From assembly GCA_034440615.1 (NCBI GenBank), contig JAOTOM010004371.1, positions 192,501-256,500 on the forward strand: a DNA stretch of 64,000 nucleotides. Direction: 5' to 3'. Numbering within the stretch: position 1 is the stretch's first letter; each line of letters begins with the position of its first letter. Shown piece after piece: positions 47,757 to 58,533 of this stretch. This DNA comes from Ashinkailepas kermadecensis. Its lineage: Eukaryota; Arthropoda; Thecostraca; Neolepadidae. The notes below the pieces were generated by a model that was not told the DNA's origin, did no database searches, and saw nothing but the letters and a program-made list of their open reading frames with translations. Both the position numbers and the translations under genes were made by a program.

Positions 47757-50215
47757 CAACATGTGGTGACATGTTGTAGTCGTTGTAGGTGGATTGGAAG
47801 AGAACACCAATGACGCTGAAATACACGAAAAATGTATGTTACAAATGCAATCCTACATGCGATAGAACATAATATAGGTCTTCTGAAAAACAGACGTACA
47901 CGGAGAGGTGGAGAGAGCGAAAGGGAGATGGAGAGAGGCAGTGAAAGGAGCAGGGAGAGGAGCAGGGAGAGGAGCAATGAGGGGCAGGGAGAGGGGCAGG
48001 GACGAGGGCAGATGAAGTAGATGTTTGATTTTAGGTTCAGCAATGCGAATTTTAACGGACTGGTGTCGCATGAGTCAGAGCTCTGAGGTCAGTGACGCAG
48101 CCGGTACTGGAGGCGGCATCTGCAATACCCGCAATATCACATTCTGCACAGATGGACAGAGCGCTAGTTTTTGTAGCTATGCAGGGAGTGCCTGGGGCTA
48201 GAAAAGACCCAGCGCATGAATATTATTCTTGTTGTTTTAAAAGTGCAGTCATTTTGCGCTATTTCGTTGTCGGACAGCACGATTTGGACTATCAGTAGTA
48301 CAAAATGAGAACACAGTGCTTGGGACGACAGCAAAGTCAGGGAATTAAAAAATATGTATCTGTATCTACGATATGGTATATAACCCATTTACCTACCATG
48401 AGTTTCTGGGGGAACTTGACGTGAAGGCTAACGTTTACATCAACTCTTGAATATGCCTTAAGGTTGGAGACCAGCCAGGCTGGCTGGAATCATTATCGAC
48501 AGGACACTACCAACCTCCCCGTACGCTCCCCCACACAAAATGAAAAATGTAATGCATGGGTGGACACTTCGAGGGCGTGACCCCTCCGCAATATTTGGAA
48601 GAAATGTTTTTTGTTATATCCTGGCTTTGATGTCACCCACATTTTTGCTATTTCAAGCGACTGGGACCTTATTTATTTGATGTTTTTCCTATGCGATGTT
48701 GTCGGCGCCTTGTAGTGTCAGGCGCCATTAAAGGCGCCATACAGGCGAGGACGCCATTATAGGCAGGCTGTGGGGCTTCGGTACTATAGGCACAGCTTCG
48801 GCCAACGCACCGTTGTGGCAAGCAACTTGTGGATCAATCGTAACCCCGCTCTCTTGTCAGCCCGAGCGAACATTTACCTCACGGCGCTCAATATCGCGCG
48901 CGAGTACAACAATTCCAGACTGAAGTGCGCCTGCCTCCGACACTTCGTTCTAGTGTATCCAATGTTTGCGTGTTCACTTATAGAAACGTGGCTTTCAATT
49001 TCGCTATATGCACATTGAAAACCCATCTGCTTCGGCTGAAATTGGCCACACTCTGACACAAAGTTGGCCCCTCTGCCGAACGCAATGTACATATCCCAAA
49101 CGTGGCGTGCATTTACTGGAGCTCAAACCTGGCTAAGCCCAGGTGCTGGTGTGACGCAGCCATGTGACCGATGGTGGGCCGAAACCACAAGGCGACTTTC
49201 ACGAGCACCAGAAGTGCAGCCACAACAACCAACCTTTGAGCACAGATTACAAGTAGGTACTCAGATAAAGGAAATATTGCGATGGAGGTGATAGGACAAA
49301 AAGTTTTAAAAACATTTTCAGGGTAATAAATAGGCAAGTGGGAAAGCATAATACAAAGTTATTTATGAGTTCAGAGATGATAGTTGGATCGGATCGGGTG
49401 CGATCGGGTCGGGTCGGACTGGGCTGAGCCCGAGGGGATCGGGTCGCTCGTGTGAACTCGTGCCGTATGCACACAGTAGACTCAATCGGGCTCGCCTCTC
49501 GCTGGCAATGCTGTCACAATATACGTCAAATGCCAGTGATGTGTCACCTGGTCGTGACGTCACCACGGCAGGAAGATATTCCAAGTTCAGTGTTGAGTAG
49601 TGTTGCTGCGAATCTGGATAATTCGGACCGGAGATATTATAATATAAGATATGATAGGATATTCACTGGGAGAGGGATGTAGTGCACTCCGTACTGTACT
49701 ATACTGCACTACTGCACTACTGCAGAGCATGGCATATGTCAGCACATTTGGCTGTATTTAAATCAAGAGTAAATTGCACTAGGATCGCCACTTTTTGCAC
49801 CCAAGAGAGTTGCCTACAACCCCCAGCCATCGCGCAAATTTGCTTTCTTGTGTGATAGCTTCTGGGATCTTGGAGGATCCCACTCCGTTAACATAACTGA
49901 GCAAATCAGAGTACCGAAGCCACGGTCATCTCAGAAATCCAAGCAACTCACTTGGACACCCTGACACCGCTTGGCGGTGCAGACGTGGATTTCTTCACAA
50001 TTTCACTGTGTGTCTTCATTTGATTAGATATAGTAAAGCATCAAAGACGCTATTATTCGTAAAGTACCCGTAGGGGGAGTGAATGGCTTACAAAGTATCC
50101 ATACAAAGCCAGGAAGTGATCTCGGCATAGCCCCGTGATGCCATGAAGTGACGGGGGAGGGGTGTAACAAGAGTTATGATATCGCCGATGCGTGCGAAGC
50201 CCTACAGGCGCACCA
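47757..50215 (-). other. Intronic sequence with a purine-rich tract
   Basis: A GGAGAGGAGCAGG-type purine tract lies at 47895-48015, AGGCGCCATTA duplications at about 48718-48760, and GATCGGGTCGGGTCGG short repeats at 49380-49450. No coding motif. Confidence 0.5.
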
Positions 50216-50469
50216 CAGGGACGGGTCCAGAAGCCTGGCATTGGTAGGGGAAATTTCAAAAACATGTTTTCCGATTTCGAAAGCACTCATCATATTTTAA
50301 CAGGTAACATTCGTCGGGTCTGCTTAAGGCAATATTTATGTAATAAGATGTTCTTAGACTTCGTGCACACACGCTCTTTTAGTGCGAGACATAGGCAAAA
50401 ATCAGCCTCTTGGGGGAGGAGGGAGGGGTGGGGTTTGCTTAAGCCTATTGCCCCCTGGATCCGCCTATG
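50216..50469. mobile_element. Short DNA-transposon-like element, CAGGGACGGGTCCAG ends
   Basis: The left end is CAGGGACGGGTCCAGAAG; the right end, reverse-complemented, is CATAGGCGGATCCAGGGGGC. It contains the blocks GTAACATTCGTCGGGT and GATTTCGAAAGCACT that match the copy at 32974-33193. No coding capacity. It lies about 490 bp downstream of the pore exon's GC donor. Confidence 0.6.
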
Positions 50470-50950
50470 GAAGACCACAATGTAATCCGGATCGCTCCAT
50501 CTTAAGTTCTGGCTGGACAAAGCTGAACATGGTCCCAGAAATTGCGAAACTAACTGGTGTCAGTTTCCTGTGACGTTGAATTCGCACGTTTCTGGGGAGA
50601 AGCTTCATTACCCTATTCAAGATATTGCAGCCGTACACGTGTTGCAGGGTAACTGAATCACAGGATAAGTTTCTTTCTAAATTTGCATCACCCTCTAAAG
50701 TCACATACATTCTATTCTGCAGAAAAGCATCGCGAACTTCGTATTCAGTCACAATTATTCTCTAAAGATGTGGCCCAAGGCAATCTGAGAATTAACGAGA
50801 ATATGCAGTCTGTTTCCATAGCCTATCCCACGTCTGTCACATCTACACAAATGACTGAGTGCTTGTCCGTGTCAACCACCATGACCGAGGTGCAGGTCGG
50901 ACAACAAACGATTCACATGTACATTTTGACCGGCAGGCATTTTGCTTCCA

Positions 50951-50959
50951 ACTTGCCTG
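50951..50959 (-). other. Non-canonical GC splice donor of the 31-kb intron
   Basis: Read on the minus strand the exon end is CCCCAG followed by gcaagt. No GT occurs at the conserved Gln/Gly-Gly-Gly junction, and the next exon restarts in phase 0 at Gly-Gly-Gly-Glu after a normal ttctag acceptor. GC-AG introns are a known minor class spliced by the U2 machinery, often with otherwise strong donor complementarity as here. Confidence 0.85.
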
Positions 50960-51095
50960 GGGCGTCAGTGAAGTCATACAGAACCAGAGGCTCTCCTTGA
51001 TACTGAACTCGCGCTTCTCGTCGTCCTCCCGATACTTCTCCTTGTTGTTCTGGTAGCTGTAGGGGCTGAAGCGGTCGAAGAGGCTCAGCAGAATG
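50957..51095 (-). CDS. Ir25a: Ir25a exon: second half of TM1, cytoplasmic linker and pore loop
   Basis: 139 nt. One base completes the Ser codon begun in the previous exon, then 46 codons follow, ending on a codon boundary. Acceptor is gaccggcag. The product completes TM1 (ILLSLFDRF), then SPYSYQNN, a charged linker (KEKYREDDEKREF) and the pore helix SIKESLWFCMTSLTPQ. The final Gln lies at the pore apex, where iGluRs carry their selectivity position. The donor reads CAG then gcaagt, so this is a GC donor in an otherwise perfect consensus; the intron that follows is 31.2 kb. The phase match to both neighbours confirms the boundaries. The exon is GC-rich, and a 25-bp minisatellite lies about 360 bp upstream of it in the intron (51455-51640). 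Confidence 0.95.
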
Positions 51096-51244
51096 CTGCC
51101 GGTCAGACGAGCAGCGGGCGTCAGTCGATTGTGGCTGCCTGACATCCTCTGTCCCCTATCCGTCCCCCCCCCCCCTTCCACCCCCGCGACCGTTGCCCGT
51201 CCCGTGGACGCGGCCGCGGCTTCACACGCCAGCGGACAGCCGCC

Positions 51245-51320
51245 ACGCTCCGACGCGCCGCGAGGCGAAGCGAGGCGAAGCGAGGCGAGCCGAGGCGAGC
51301 CGAGGCGAGGCGAGGCGGCT
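51245..51320. repeat. 10-bp GC-rich tandem repeat
   Basis: Units GAGGCGAAGC and GAGGCGAGCC, about seven copies, 150 bp outside the acceptor of exon 50957-51095. Confidence 0.9.
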
Positions 51321-51454
51321 CCGGGCGGCGGCCGACGGGACGGCAACGCCTGCCAGAAGGTGTGTGGACCGACACGGCTCGACCGTGACACGTGACGCGT
51401 CACGTGAGGTGTCCGCGCGGCGTCGGCTGGGTCACACGCAGCTCTCAACACAGC

Positions 51455-51640
51455 GCCGACGTCTGAGGTGACACCACTCGCCGACGTCTGAGGTGACACC
51501 ACTCGCCGACGTCTGAGGTGACACCACTCGCCGACGTCTGAGGTGACACCACTCGCCGACGTCTGAGGTGACACCACTCGCCGACGTCTGAGGTAACACC
51601 ATTCGCCACCGTTTGAGTTGACACCACTCGCCGACGAATG
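51455..51640. repeat. 25-bp minisatellite, about 7 copies
   Basis: Unit CCGACGTCTGAGGTGACACC followed by ACTCG. It produces part of the 322-aa minus-strand frame that reads into the real pore exon. Confidence 0.95.
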
Positions 51641-52564
51641 TAGCCGAGTTGCGGAGCCTGTTGATCGGATGTTGCTGTGGCCTGCGCCCCCATATTCGCA
51701 TGTGGCCGGGTCTCCCGCCCGATTCAGGGAACCCGGATTGGCGACAGAAAAAGAAGTCCGTCTGAAGACTTCTGCACAACTTTTTCGAGTGCGTATTGGC
51801 AGCACGAGCAAATCCGGCTAGCTATTCCTCGAGCACGTCGGAACTCGTAGCGATTTGTAAAGCCGTAATTAGCCCCTCCCCCCCAGCCGCACTGACAGCC
51901 AAGGTCACTACTCCGCGTCATCAATTGCGTTATGTGTATATTAGCAAAACACATAAGTATAAATGTAAGCGTATTGAAACACACAATTTATTTTGCTTCA
52001 CCTGCCAATACTAGGGCAAGTCTATTTCTGTTTGTGTGGCACAATGCGTTGTCTTTGCACACATAAGGTGACCTATCTGCCCCCAGCACTCACGTGATCA
52101 CGGGAACAGTTTGTGTGCCCATGGGGAGGGCACATCACGCGACCAGATGTCCTGAATACATCGCTGTTCCACACGGGAGCCTAAGTAGCGCTAGGCAGAC
52201 GCTATTCCGCTCGCTGTCGTGTCCGATCCACTGGAGCTGTTCGAAGCTGCTGCTGGTATCAGCTGTTGGGTCAGTACTGAACTGGGGGGGGCGCCGATGT
52301 TGATGAGGGTAGTGCATGCAGCTGGGGCGATGGCTTGCAATTCACTTGCAAGATTGCGAAAAAGGAAGAAGAGGACATTGTAAGTGATGACCGATCTAAC
52401 GAATTCAAGACAAAGGCACGGAACTAGTCGATATGTACCATGGTCAACTGACACGCCCCTCCCCTAGCGTAATTGGCAAGCTGATAACTGCGGAAACAAA
52501 TCGACGCACTCGGTAAACCTGTGTTGTTGCATGTGCGTCGATTTCCTCTATCAGCCACGGTAGC

Positions 52565-52825
52565 CGATCGTCACAAGCGCACATCACCTCCACGTCACCT
52601 TCACGTCACCCCTACGTCACATTCACGTCACCTCTACGTTACTCCTACGTCACCTCCACGTCACCTCCACGTCACCTCCACGTCACCCCCGCGCCACCTC
52701 TACTTCACATCCTCGTCATCTCTACGTCACCTCTACGTCACCTATACGTCACCTTCACGTCAGCTCCACGCCATCTCTACGTCACCTCTACGTCACCTCC
52801 ACGTCACAACACGTCACCTCCACTC
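52565..52825. repeat. 11-bp minisatellite, about 23 copies
   Basis: Unit CCTCCACGTCA with CCTCTACGTCA and CCTTCACGTCA variants; each unit carries an ACGTCA half-CRE-like motif. Confidence 0.93.
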
Positions 52826-53939
52826 GCCAGCTGTACTGTTTGCAGAGCTCGTGTTCCGGATGAGACACGGGCGAGTGTATACGTCGTAGTTCTGCAACGC
52901 AATTTCACGTTTCTCGCAACAATGCCACATCAGCTGCGTTTGAACAGCCAGTGACGCAGACGAGACAGCTAACAGCAATTTGAGACAGCTAACAACCATG
53001 CAATTTGAAGCCGTGTCAAAATGGGATGCAATGAGCGAAACACGATTATGCAGAGCTACCGACGGCATTAAACTGACACCAGAGAATGACAGAGAAGCTG
53101 CCATAATAACGTAAATATATTGCAGTGTATTGTTTCAGTCGACCAGTGAGCATAGAAAAGACGTTGAGTATAGTACAGAGATTGGAGTATTGCGACTTAA
53201 TCTGGGCTTCCATACAATTATGGTGGATAAAGACAATTTGTCCGCACTTGCTGGACCACTAGACAAAGTCAATGAACTTCACGTGCCATATTGTGTCCTC
53301 GTTCTTCCGCGTATCGGCGCTTGAGAGCGAGTGTCTGAGCTCAGCAATGATTGGCGATATGACGAATAGCCATTCTGCACAAGAACCGTACTAGAAACAA
53401 CTACATGTCTTCCAAATGAATCCAAGCGAGCACTTATTGAATAACAAGACTAACACTGACTCAATTTATTTCACCGAGCTATAAGCGGTTCGTGATTAGC
53501 TGATATCTTCATCCAGTGTATTACAGGTAAAGCCTGCAGCGGACATCCAGAATAAAAATGTATCCAAATTTTACAACTCCAAAAGTTCAAACAGTTCATC
53601 TGTCGTTTCACAACAAGTCCACCGGAAAAAAGAAACCCGGCGGTTGTGTTTCATGGTGCTTCGCGCGTCTTGGCTGATGGGGGAGGGGGGTGGATGTGGT
53701 TGCTGGCGAATTATCGGACGTGGCTGGTTGTGGAACACTTATTTATCACCATGGGAGAGTGAGTGAGTGAGTGAATGAATTTTCCCAGCCTGCCACCGTC
53801 AGGTGATATCGGCTGTTTACGTTGTTGTGGATGAGTTGAAGGTGATGATCCAGGCGGTGCCGGGGCGTAGTTTGGGGGGGGGCATCGCCTTTCGTTTGAA
53901 CATTGCAAGAATACATGTCACGTCATACACTGTTATGGG
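52826..53939 (-). other. Intronic sequence, nothing recognised
   Basis: A GTGAGTGAGTGA run at 53757-53774 and GGGGAGGGGGG near 53680; no exon or protein motif seen. Confidence 0.5.
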
Positions 53940-55900
53940 CTTTGTTTTGTTTTGTGTTGAGTTGGTTTTTTTTTTGGTTTTTTGTTTTTGCTTTGTTTCA
54001 TTTTGTTCTGTTTTTCTTTCTTCTTTTCTTTTCTTTTCTTTTCTTTTCTTTTCACGTTTGTTTCAGGCCGTGGTGTTGACATCCATACACCAGCCTGTTT
54101 GTTTTGTTTGTCTTTTCTTTTCCTTCTTACACGTCATAGGTAGAGTTGGGAAAGAGTGGGCGGAGGAGTTGTTCGGATGTTGTTTGTTCGGATGCTGTTT
54201 AGTGTCGGGTGGTTTTGGTATGGGTTTTTGATTTCTTGGTAGTTGTGGTGTTTGGTTTGTTGGTTGATGTAGTGTTTGCTTTGTTGGTTACTCGTGTTGT
54301 CGATGCTTGGGTAGTCTGATGGGTGTTATCTGAGGTGTCTAAGCCAATGCAGTCGTCGTCTGAGTCTGTGATTGGTCCATAATGGTTATGATGGTTTTTG
54401 CGTCGCGTGAGTGGTGCTTGTGGTGCTTCGGGTGGTTCTGGGGGGCATGGTAGGAGTGATAGCTTGAGTGCTTCGCGGTGTGGTATGGGGGGTGGTGCCA
54501 GTGCTTGTGCCGTGTTTTGTGTTGTGGGTTCTGGTCTTATGACTATTGTCAGGTCTGTCTGGGTTTTCCTGGAGCAGTCGGTTGAGTCTAGTGGGGTAGC
54601 CGTATATAATTTGTGTGTTTGTGTGGACGGCTCTTGGTGGCAAAGGGATTGAGCGGGCTGCGACGGATACTGTTCGGCGGCCCACTTCCTTGCCCGCGAC
54701 GGGGCCCAGCCCTCTAAGTGGATGAGTCGGAGAATGTCTTTCTCTTTCCTCCACCGAGGGCAGGCCCCGTCCCGGGAGCCGTGGTCGCCGTCGCATCCCA
54801 CACATCGCTGCGTTTTGCCGTTGCAGATGTTGGTGTGGTGTGGGCCGGCACAATGGGCACATGTGGGATTTGTGTGCTTGCAGCCCCCTCGTGTGGCCGT
54901 ATCCTTGACAGAAGGAGCAGCGTCGAGGGAGGGGTGCGCGTGGTGTTACTTTGTATGTGATGTAACCAGCTCTGACATGTGAGGGTTGCTGTTTGGAGTT
55001 GAAAGTCAGGATGAGAATGTGTGTGTTTGGTTTGTTTTTGGGGGCGGGGGGCCGATAGACCGAGGAGATCCCCTGGCTCGCAAATCCGTTTCTCGTCAGT
55101 CTCGAGATAGTTTCTCGTCAGTCATGTTGGCTAGCTCCCATGCGTGTATTATTCCCTGAGAGGAATTGCGGTGTGTGTCTAGTGTTATAGTGACCGGTTG
55201 TTCTGCGAGGTATTGGATGTGTGTTAGTATGTCGAAGTCTTTGGTGTTACAGGCCTGAATCAAGAGCTCCCCCGATTTTAATTGGCGTGCGTCTAGGGGC
55301 GCTTGTGTCCGACGGGTGATCTCACTCTCCACTAGCCAGGGGTCAAGGGTGGTCATGGGAAAACCATCAGGTCGGCGGCAGAGGAGGAAGTCCCCCGTCG
55401 GATCGTTTGGTCTGGTGTTGGTGTACATGTTGAGTTAGTGTGTTTGGTGTGGATCTTGGGTATGGCGTCGGGGTAGGAGAAGAATGGTGTACACTTATTA
55501 CAGTATCGGCGGTATGTGGGGGCTGGGGGTGGCAGTAGTACCGCCGGACCAACCTGTGGCTGAAGATAAAGATCGCTGAGCGGCAGTCAGAAGAGTAGAA
55601 GAGTAAAGGCACAGAAGCACTATGTATCACTGCACTGGTGGTCGGCTGGTTTTGGCGGTCTTCGGGGTTTCAGGGTGGCGTCTTGGCGTAGCCAAAATGG
55701 CGTCAATGTGTCTTTTCGAGGGTGTTGGGCGTTACCAGATGGCGTTGGCGCCGCTTTTCAGGCACGCCTGCTCCGGCTCTTCTATTGCCGCGTTGCTATA
55801 ATAGCACGTTTGCAAGCCGTTGTTTGCTGCCCCTATAGCGTCTAGGCCTCTATGGTGGCGTTGAGGCTTCGTGGCGTATAATTAACCGAACTGGCTTCTC
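53940..55900 (-). mobile_element. ORF1-only non-LTR retrotransposon copy (HAL1-like layout)
   Basis: The gag-like frame (54199-55428) is preceded on its 5' side by about 470 bp without long frames (55429-55900, probable 5' leader) and followed by an A-rich stretch on its own strand: AAAAG repeats at about 54018-54055, then further A-rich sequence to about 53940. I see no reverse transcriptase or endonuclease between the gag stop and the A-rich end. The outer limits are estimates; no target-site duplication was found by eye. It could be an internally deleted autonomous element or a genuine ORF1-only family. Confidence 0.55.
54199..55428 (-). pseudogene. Non-LTR retrotransposon ORF1 (gag-like, zinc-knuckle protein), two frameshifts
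   Basis: Three successive minus-strand frames make one gag-like protein. The first (55428 to about 55100) begins with Met and carries the domain that precedes the knuckles: LKSGELLIQACNTKDFD, then VTITLDTHRNSSQGIIHAWE. A frameshift near 55095 moves into a frame with GISSVYRPPAPKNKPNTHIL and CSFCQGYGH. A second frameshift in a short G run near 54890 leads into CAHCAGPHHTNIC (CX2CX3HX4C) and CVGCDGDHGSRDGAC (CX2CX3HX6C), then LEGWAPSRARKWAAEQYPSQ and a Thr/Asn/Lys-rich tail to a stop at 54199. Three consecutive CCHC knuckles with these spacings are typical of ORF1 of Jockey/CR1/I-like elements, an RNA-binding protein of the retrotransposon particle. It lies in the Ir25a intron, in the same orientation as the gene. 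Confidence 0.85.
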
Positions 55901-56707
55901 TCGTTTTTATCGGTGCTCGGTTGAGGTGGAGAGAGAGAGAGAGAGTTTCTTTGTTCTTTGTTCTGGTTCTGATGCTGCATGGGAGAGTACTGTCGATATC
56001 CATTTAAGCGCCATAAAGGCAAGGTATTGCGCACCGTTCAAGGGGGTCGCATGCATCGCAGGAAGCGGGAGAGCAATACGCGCATGCGCAGAGGAACCCA
56101 GTTGTGGCTGGCCTGTCGCAAGACCCTCACACAGATGCCAGCAGTCAGCAGTCACTGTCAGATCAGCTGATGGACACGAGAGGACACACGGCCAGCTGCA
56201 GTCAGGGCTCACAGAAGTGGCCACAGAGGAACGGCGCCCATCTCTTCCAGCCTAAATACCATGACACCAGGGTAGGATGTCCTTTTTGGAATTGGTGCAA
56301 ACGATTATGATGATGAGATGAACTACGATGTTGATGAGTCACGTGACTTAAGGTCGCGATGCTACCGGGCCATTTTTTTAAAGACGTCCAAACTAGCTCC
56401 AATATAATCGAGTTCAATCTGAGCTAGGCAGTGCATACTGTTCTACCAATTATATTATTTTCCTTAGAGATATAAGCTGATATAACATAGCAATGTACAG
56501 CGATCTCACGACAATATCGGACGTTATAACTCCGTTGCCGTTGATCTGAGCAGGCTTAAAGTTACACAGCTCAGATCTGGCACAACACAATAGACATACT
56601 TGAACAAAATCATCAGAGATAGGGCGTTACCCCCGGTAAGATCTGTCGTGGAACGGGCTAGCTCTGGTTCGCCTCAGCACCTGGCAACTGATTGACCCTC
56701 CACTGAC
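55901..56707 (-). other. Intron start after exon 56708-56907
   Basis: First 0.8 kb of the 5.6-kb intron in transcription order, with a short GAGAGAGAGA tract at 55930. No other feature. Confidence 0.6.
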
Positions 56708-56907
56708 CTGGTGATGAAGTAGGCACCGAGGATGCAGCCCCACACGTCCGTCTCCAGCACAGTGAGGAACTTGAAGAGAGACGGTGTCACCTTTGGCTTC
56801 TTCATAAGGATGGTGATGCCGACCAGGTCGTAGTAGGGGATGGTGAAGTCGACCACATTCTCTCTCTCCGCCATCACGGACAGCGCAGAGAGAGCAATGT
56901 CCGCCTT
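56708..56907 (-). CDS. Ir25a: Ir25a exon: end of ligand-binding lobe S1 and start of TM1
   Basis: First visible exon in transcription order (200 nt). It starts in phase 0 with Lys-Ala-Asp-Ile-Ala-Leu after acceptor gacgacag and stops two bases into a codon before donor gtcagt. The product holds the family signature VMAERENVVDFTIPYYDLVG (end of S1), the linker KVTPSLFKFLTVLE and the first half of TM1 (VWGCILGAYFIT). These runs are characteristic of IR25a, the broadly expressed co-receptor that assembles with tuning IRs in ciliary membranes of sensory neurons. The spliced total of 66 codons plus 2 nt fits the next exon exactly. Its intron acceptor side is almost immediately a 23-bp minisatellite (from 56926). 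I did not find the preceding exon in 57613-64000. The assignment is very secure from motif content; IR8a or a kainate receptor is unlikely because of the MAERENVVDFT and PYYDLVGI wording. Confidence 0.95.
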
Positions 56908-56925
56908 CTGTCGTCACCAGATCGA

Positions 56926-57612
56926 CGCAAGGGACTCAGACGAGACACCTCAAGGGACTCAGACCAGACATCTCAAGGGACTCAGACCAGCTCAAGGGAC
57001 TCAGACCAGACATCTCAAGGGACTCAGACCAGACATCTCAAGGGACTCAGACCAGACATCTAAAGGGACTCAGACCAGACATCTCAAGGGACTCAGACCA
57101 GACACCTCAAGGGACTCATGCCAGACATCTCAAGGGACTCAGACCAGACATCTAAAGGGACTCAGACCAGACATCTCAAGGGACTCAGACCAGACACCTC
57201 GAAGGACTCAGACCAGACATCTCAAGGGACTCAGACCAGACATCTAAAGGGACTCAGGCCAGACATCTCAAGGGACTCAGACCAGACATCTCAAGGGACT
57301 CAGACCAGACATCTCAAGGGACTCAGACCAGACATCTCAAGGGACTCAGACCAGCTCAAGGGACTCAGACCAGACATCTCAAGGGACTCAGGCCAGACAC
57401 CTCAAAGGACTCAGACCAGACATCTCAAGGGACTCAGACCAGACATCTCAAGGGACTCAGACCAGACACCTCAAGGGACTCAGACCAGACAACTCAAGGG
57501 ACTCAGACCAGACATCTCAAGGGACTCAGACCAGACATCTCAAGGGACTCAGACCAGACATCTCAAGGGATTCAGACCAGACCGACGGAAGGGACTCAGA
57601 CCAGACATCTCA
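56926..57612. repeat. 23-bp minisatellite abutting an Ir25a exon, about 29 copies
   Basis: Unit AAGGGACTCAGACCAGACAT followed by CTC, with short units lacking GACATCT. It starts only about 20 bp outside the acceptor of exon 56708-56907, so the array occupies the normal branch-point and pyrimidine-tract zone of that intron. Confidence 0.96.
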
Positions 57613-58483
57613 CTGGCGTTCGTCTAGAACATGATGCATAAGAAAGTACGGCCTGATAGATGGTGCTACACAGGACGTGTTAACATTTAAGTCGGATGCA
57701 GCACCACTACGAACGGTGCCTAACTCGATAGGAGCTGCAATTTACTCTCCCAAATGCATTGGGACACTGGGATAACTCGGTCAGGGAGGGGCCATTGTAA
57801 GCCTCCTGCCGTAACTCCGGAGCCCATAGCCGGATCACAATGAAACCAAGGGCAATCACGTCAAATTACGTTGGCATTAATGAGCATGTCCCATCTTTTA
57901 GCTTCTCGAATCTTACGACGAAGAAGTGCATACTGGAAATAAAATAGTCCGACAATTCTGCACGATTGTGGGAGTTCGGTGCGCAAAAGTGAATCACAAA
58001 ATATGAAGCGAAACAACCTACTACATGACGAGCTAAACAAGCCAACCGGAAGTCAAACTGGGAGCTGGTGCTAGTCCGCGGGACTACTGAGAACCCCGTC
58101 GATTACCCAGAACCTAGGTAACTCAGAACGGGCGCGGGCTCAACACAAGCCCAATTATGTTCCTTGACTTGGTCCAGGCATTGTCTTCGGCCGAAACTCA
58201 GTAGCGTAGTATGCAAGCATAGCATTAATCTCATTGTTCGTGAAATCTTTGATAGTCCTTCAAGTGCCGCAATAGTACAGCTGCGAAGAGGAATAGGGAG
58301 ACGATTCACAAGTTCACATACAGTTTCATGGATGTGGAGGCAGCTGAATCCTGCCAAGGTAATCCTCGACACAAAGCAATGTTTAGAGAGTTTAGAGAGT
58401 GCTTAGAGAGTGCAAAGTTATTCCATGTGCCGTGTCGAACTGTGCATGACAGAGAACTAGTAGGTGTTTAATTTTATGTCTAA

Positions 58484-58533
<50 letters not shown>

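Noticed and set aside
50843..51811. A 322-aa minus-strand gene
   Set aside because: Only its part at 50957-51095 is conserved (Ir25a pore exon); the rest reads through intron and a 25-bp array.
58103..58406. Possible transposase fragment
   Set aside because: The 80-90-aa frames on both strands gave no motif I can name; too weak to annotate.
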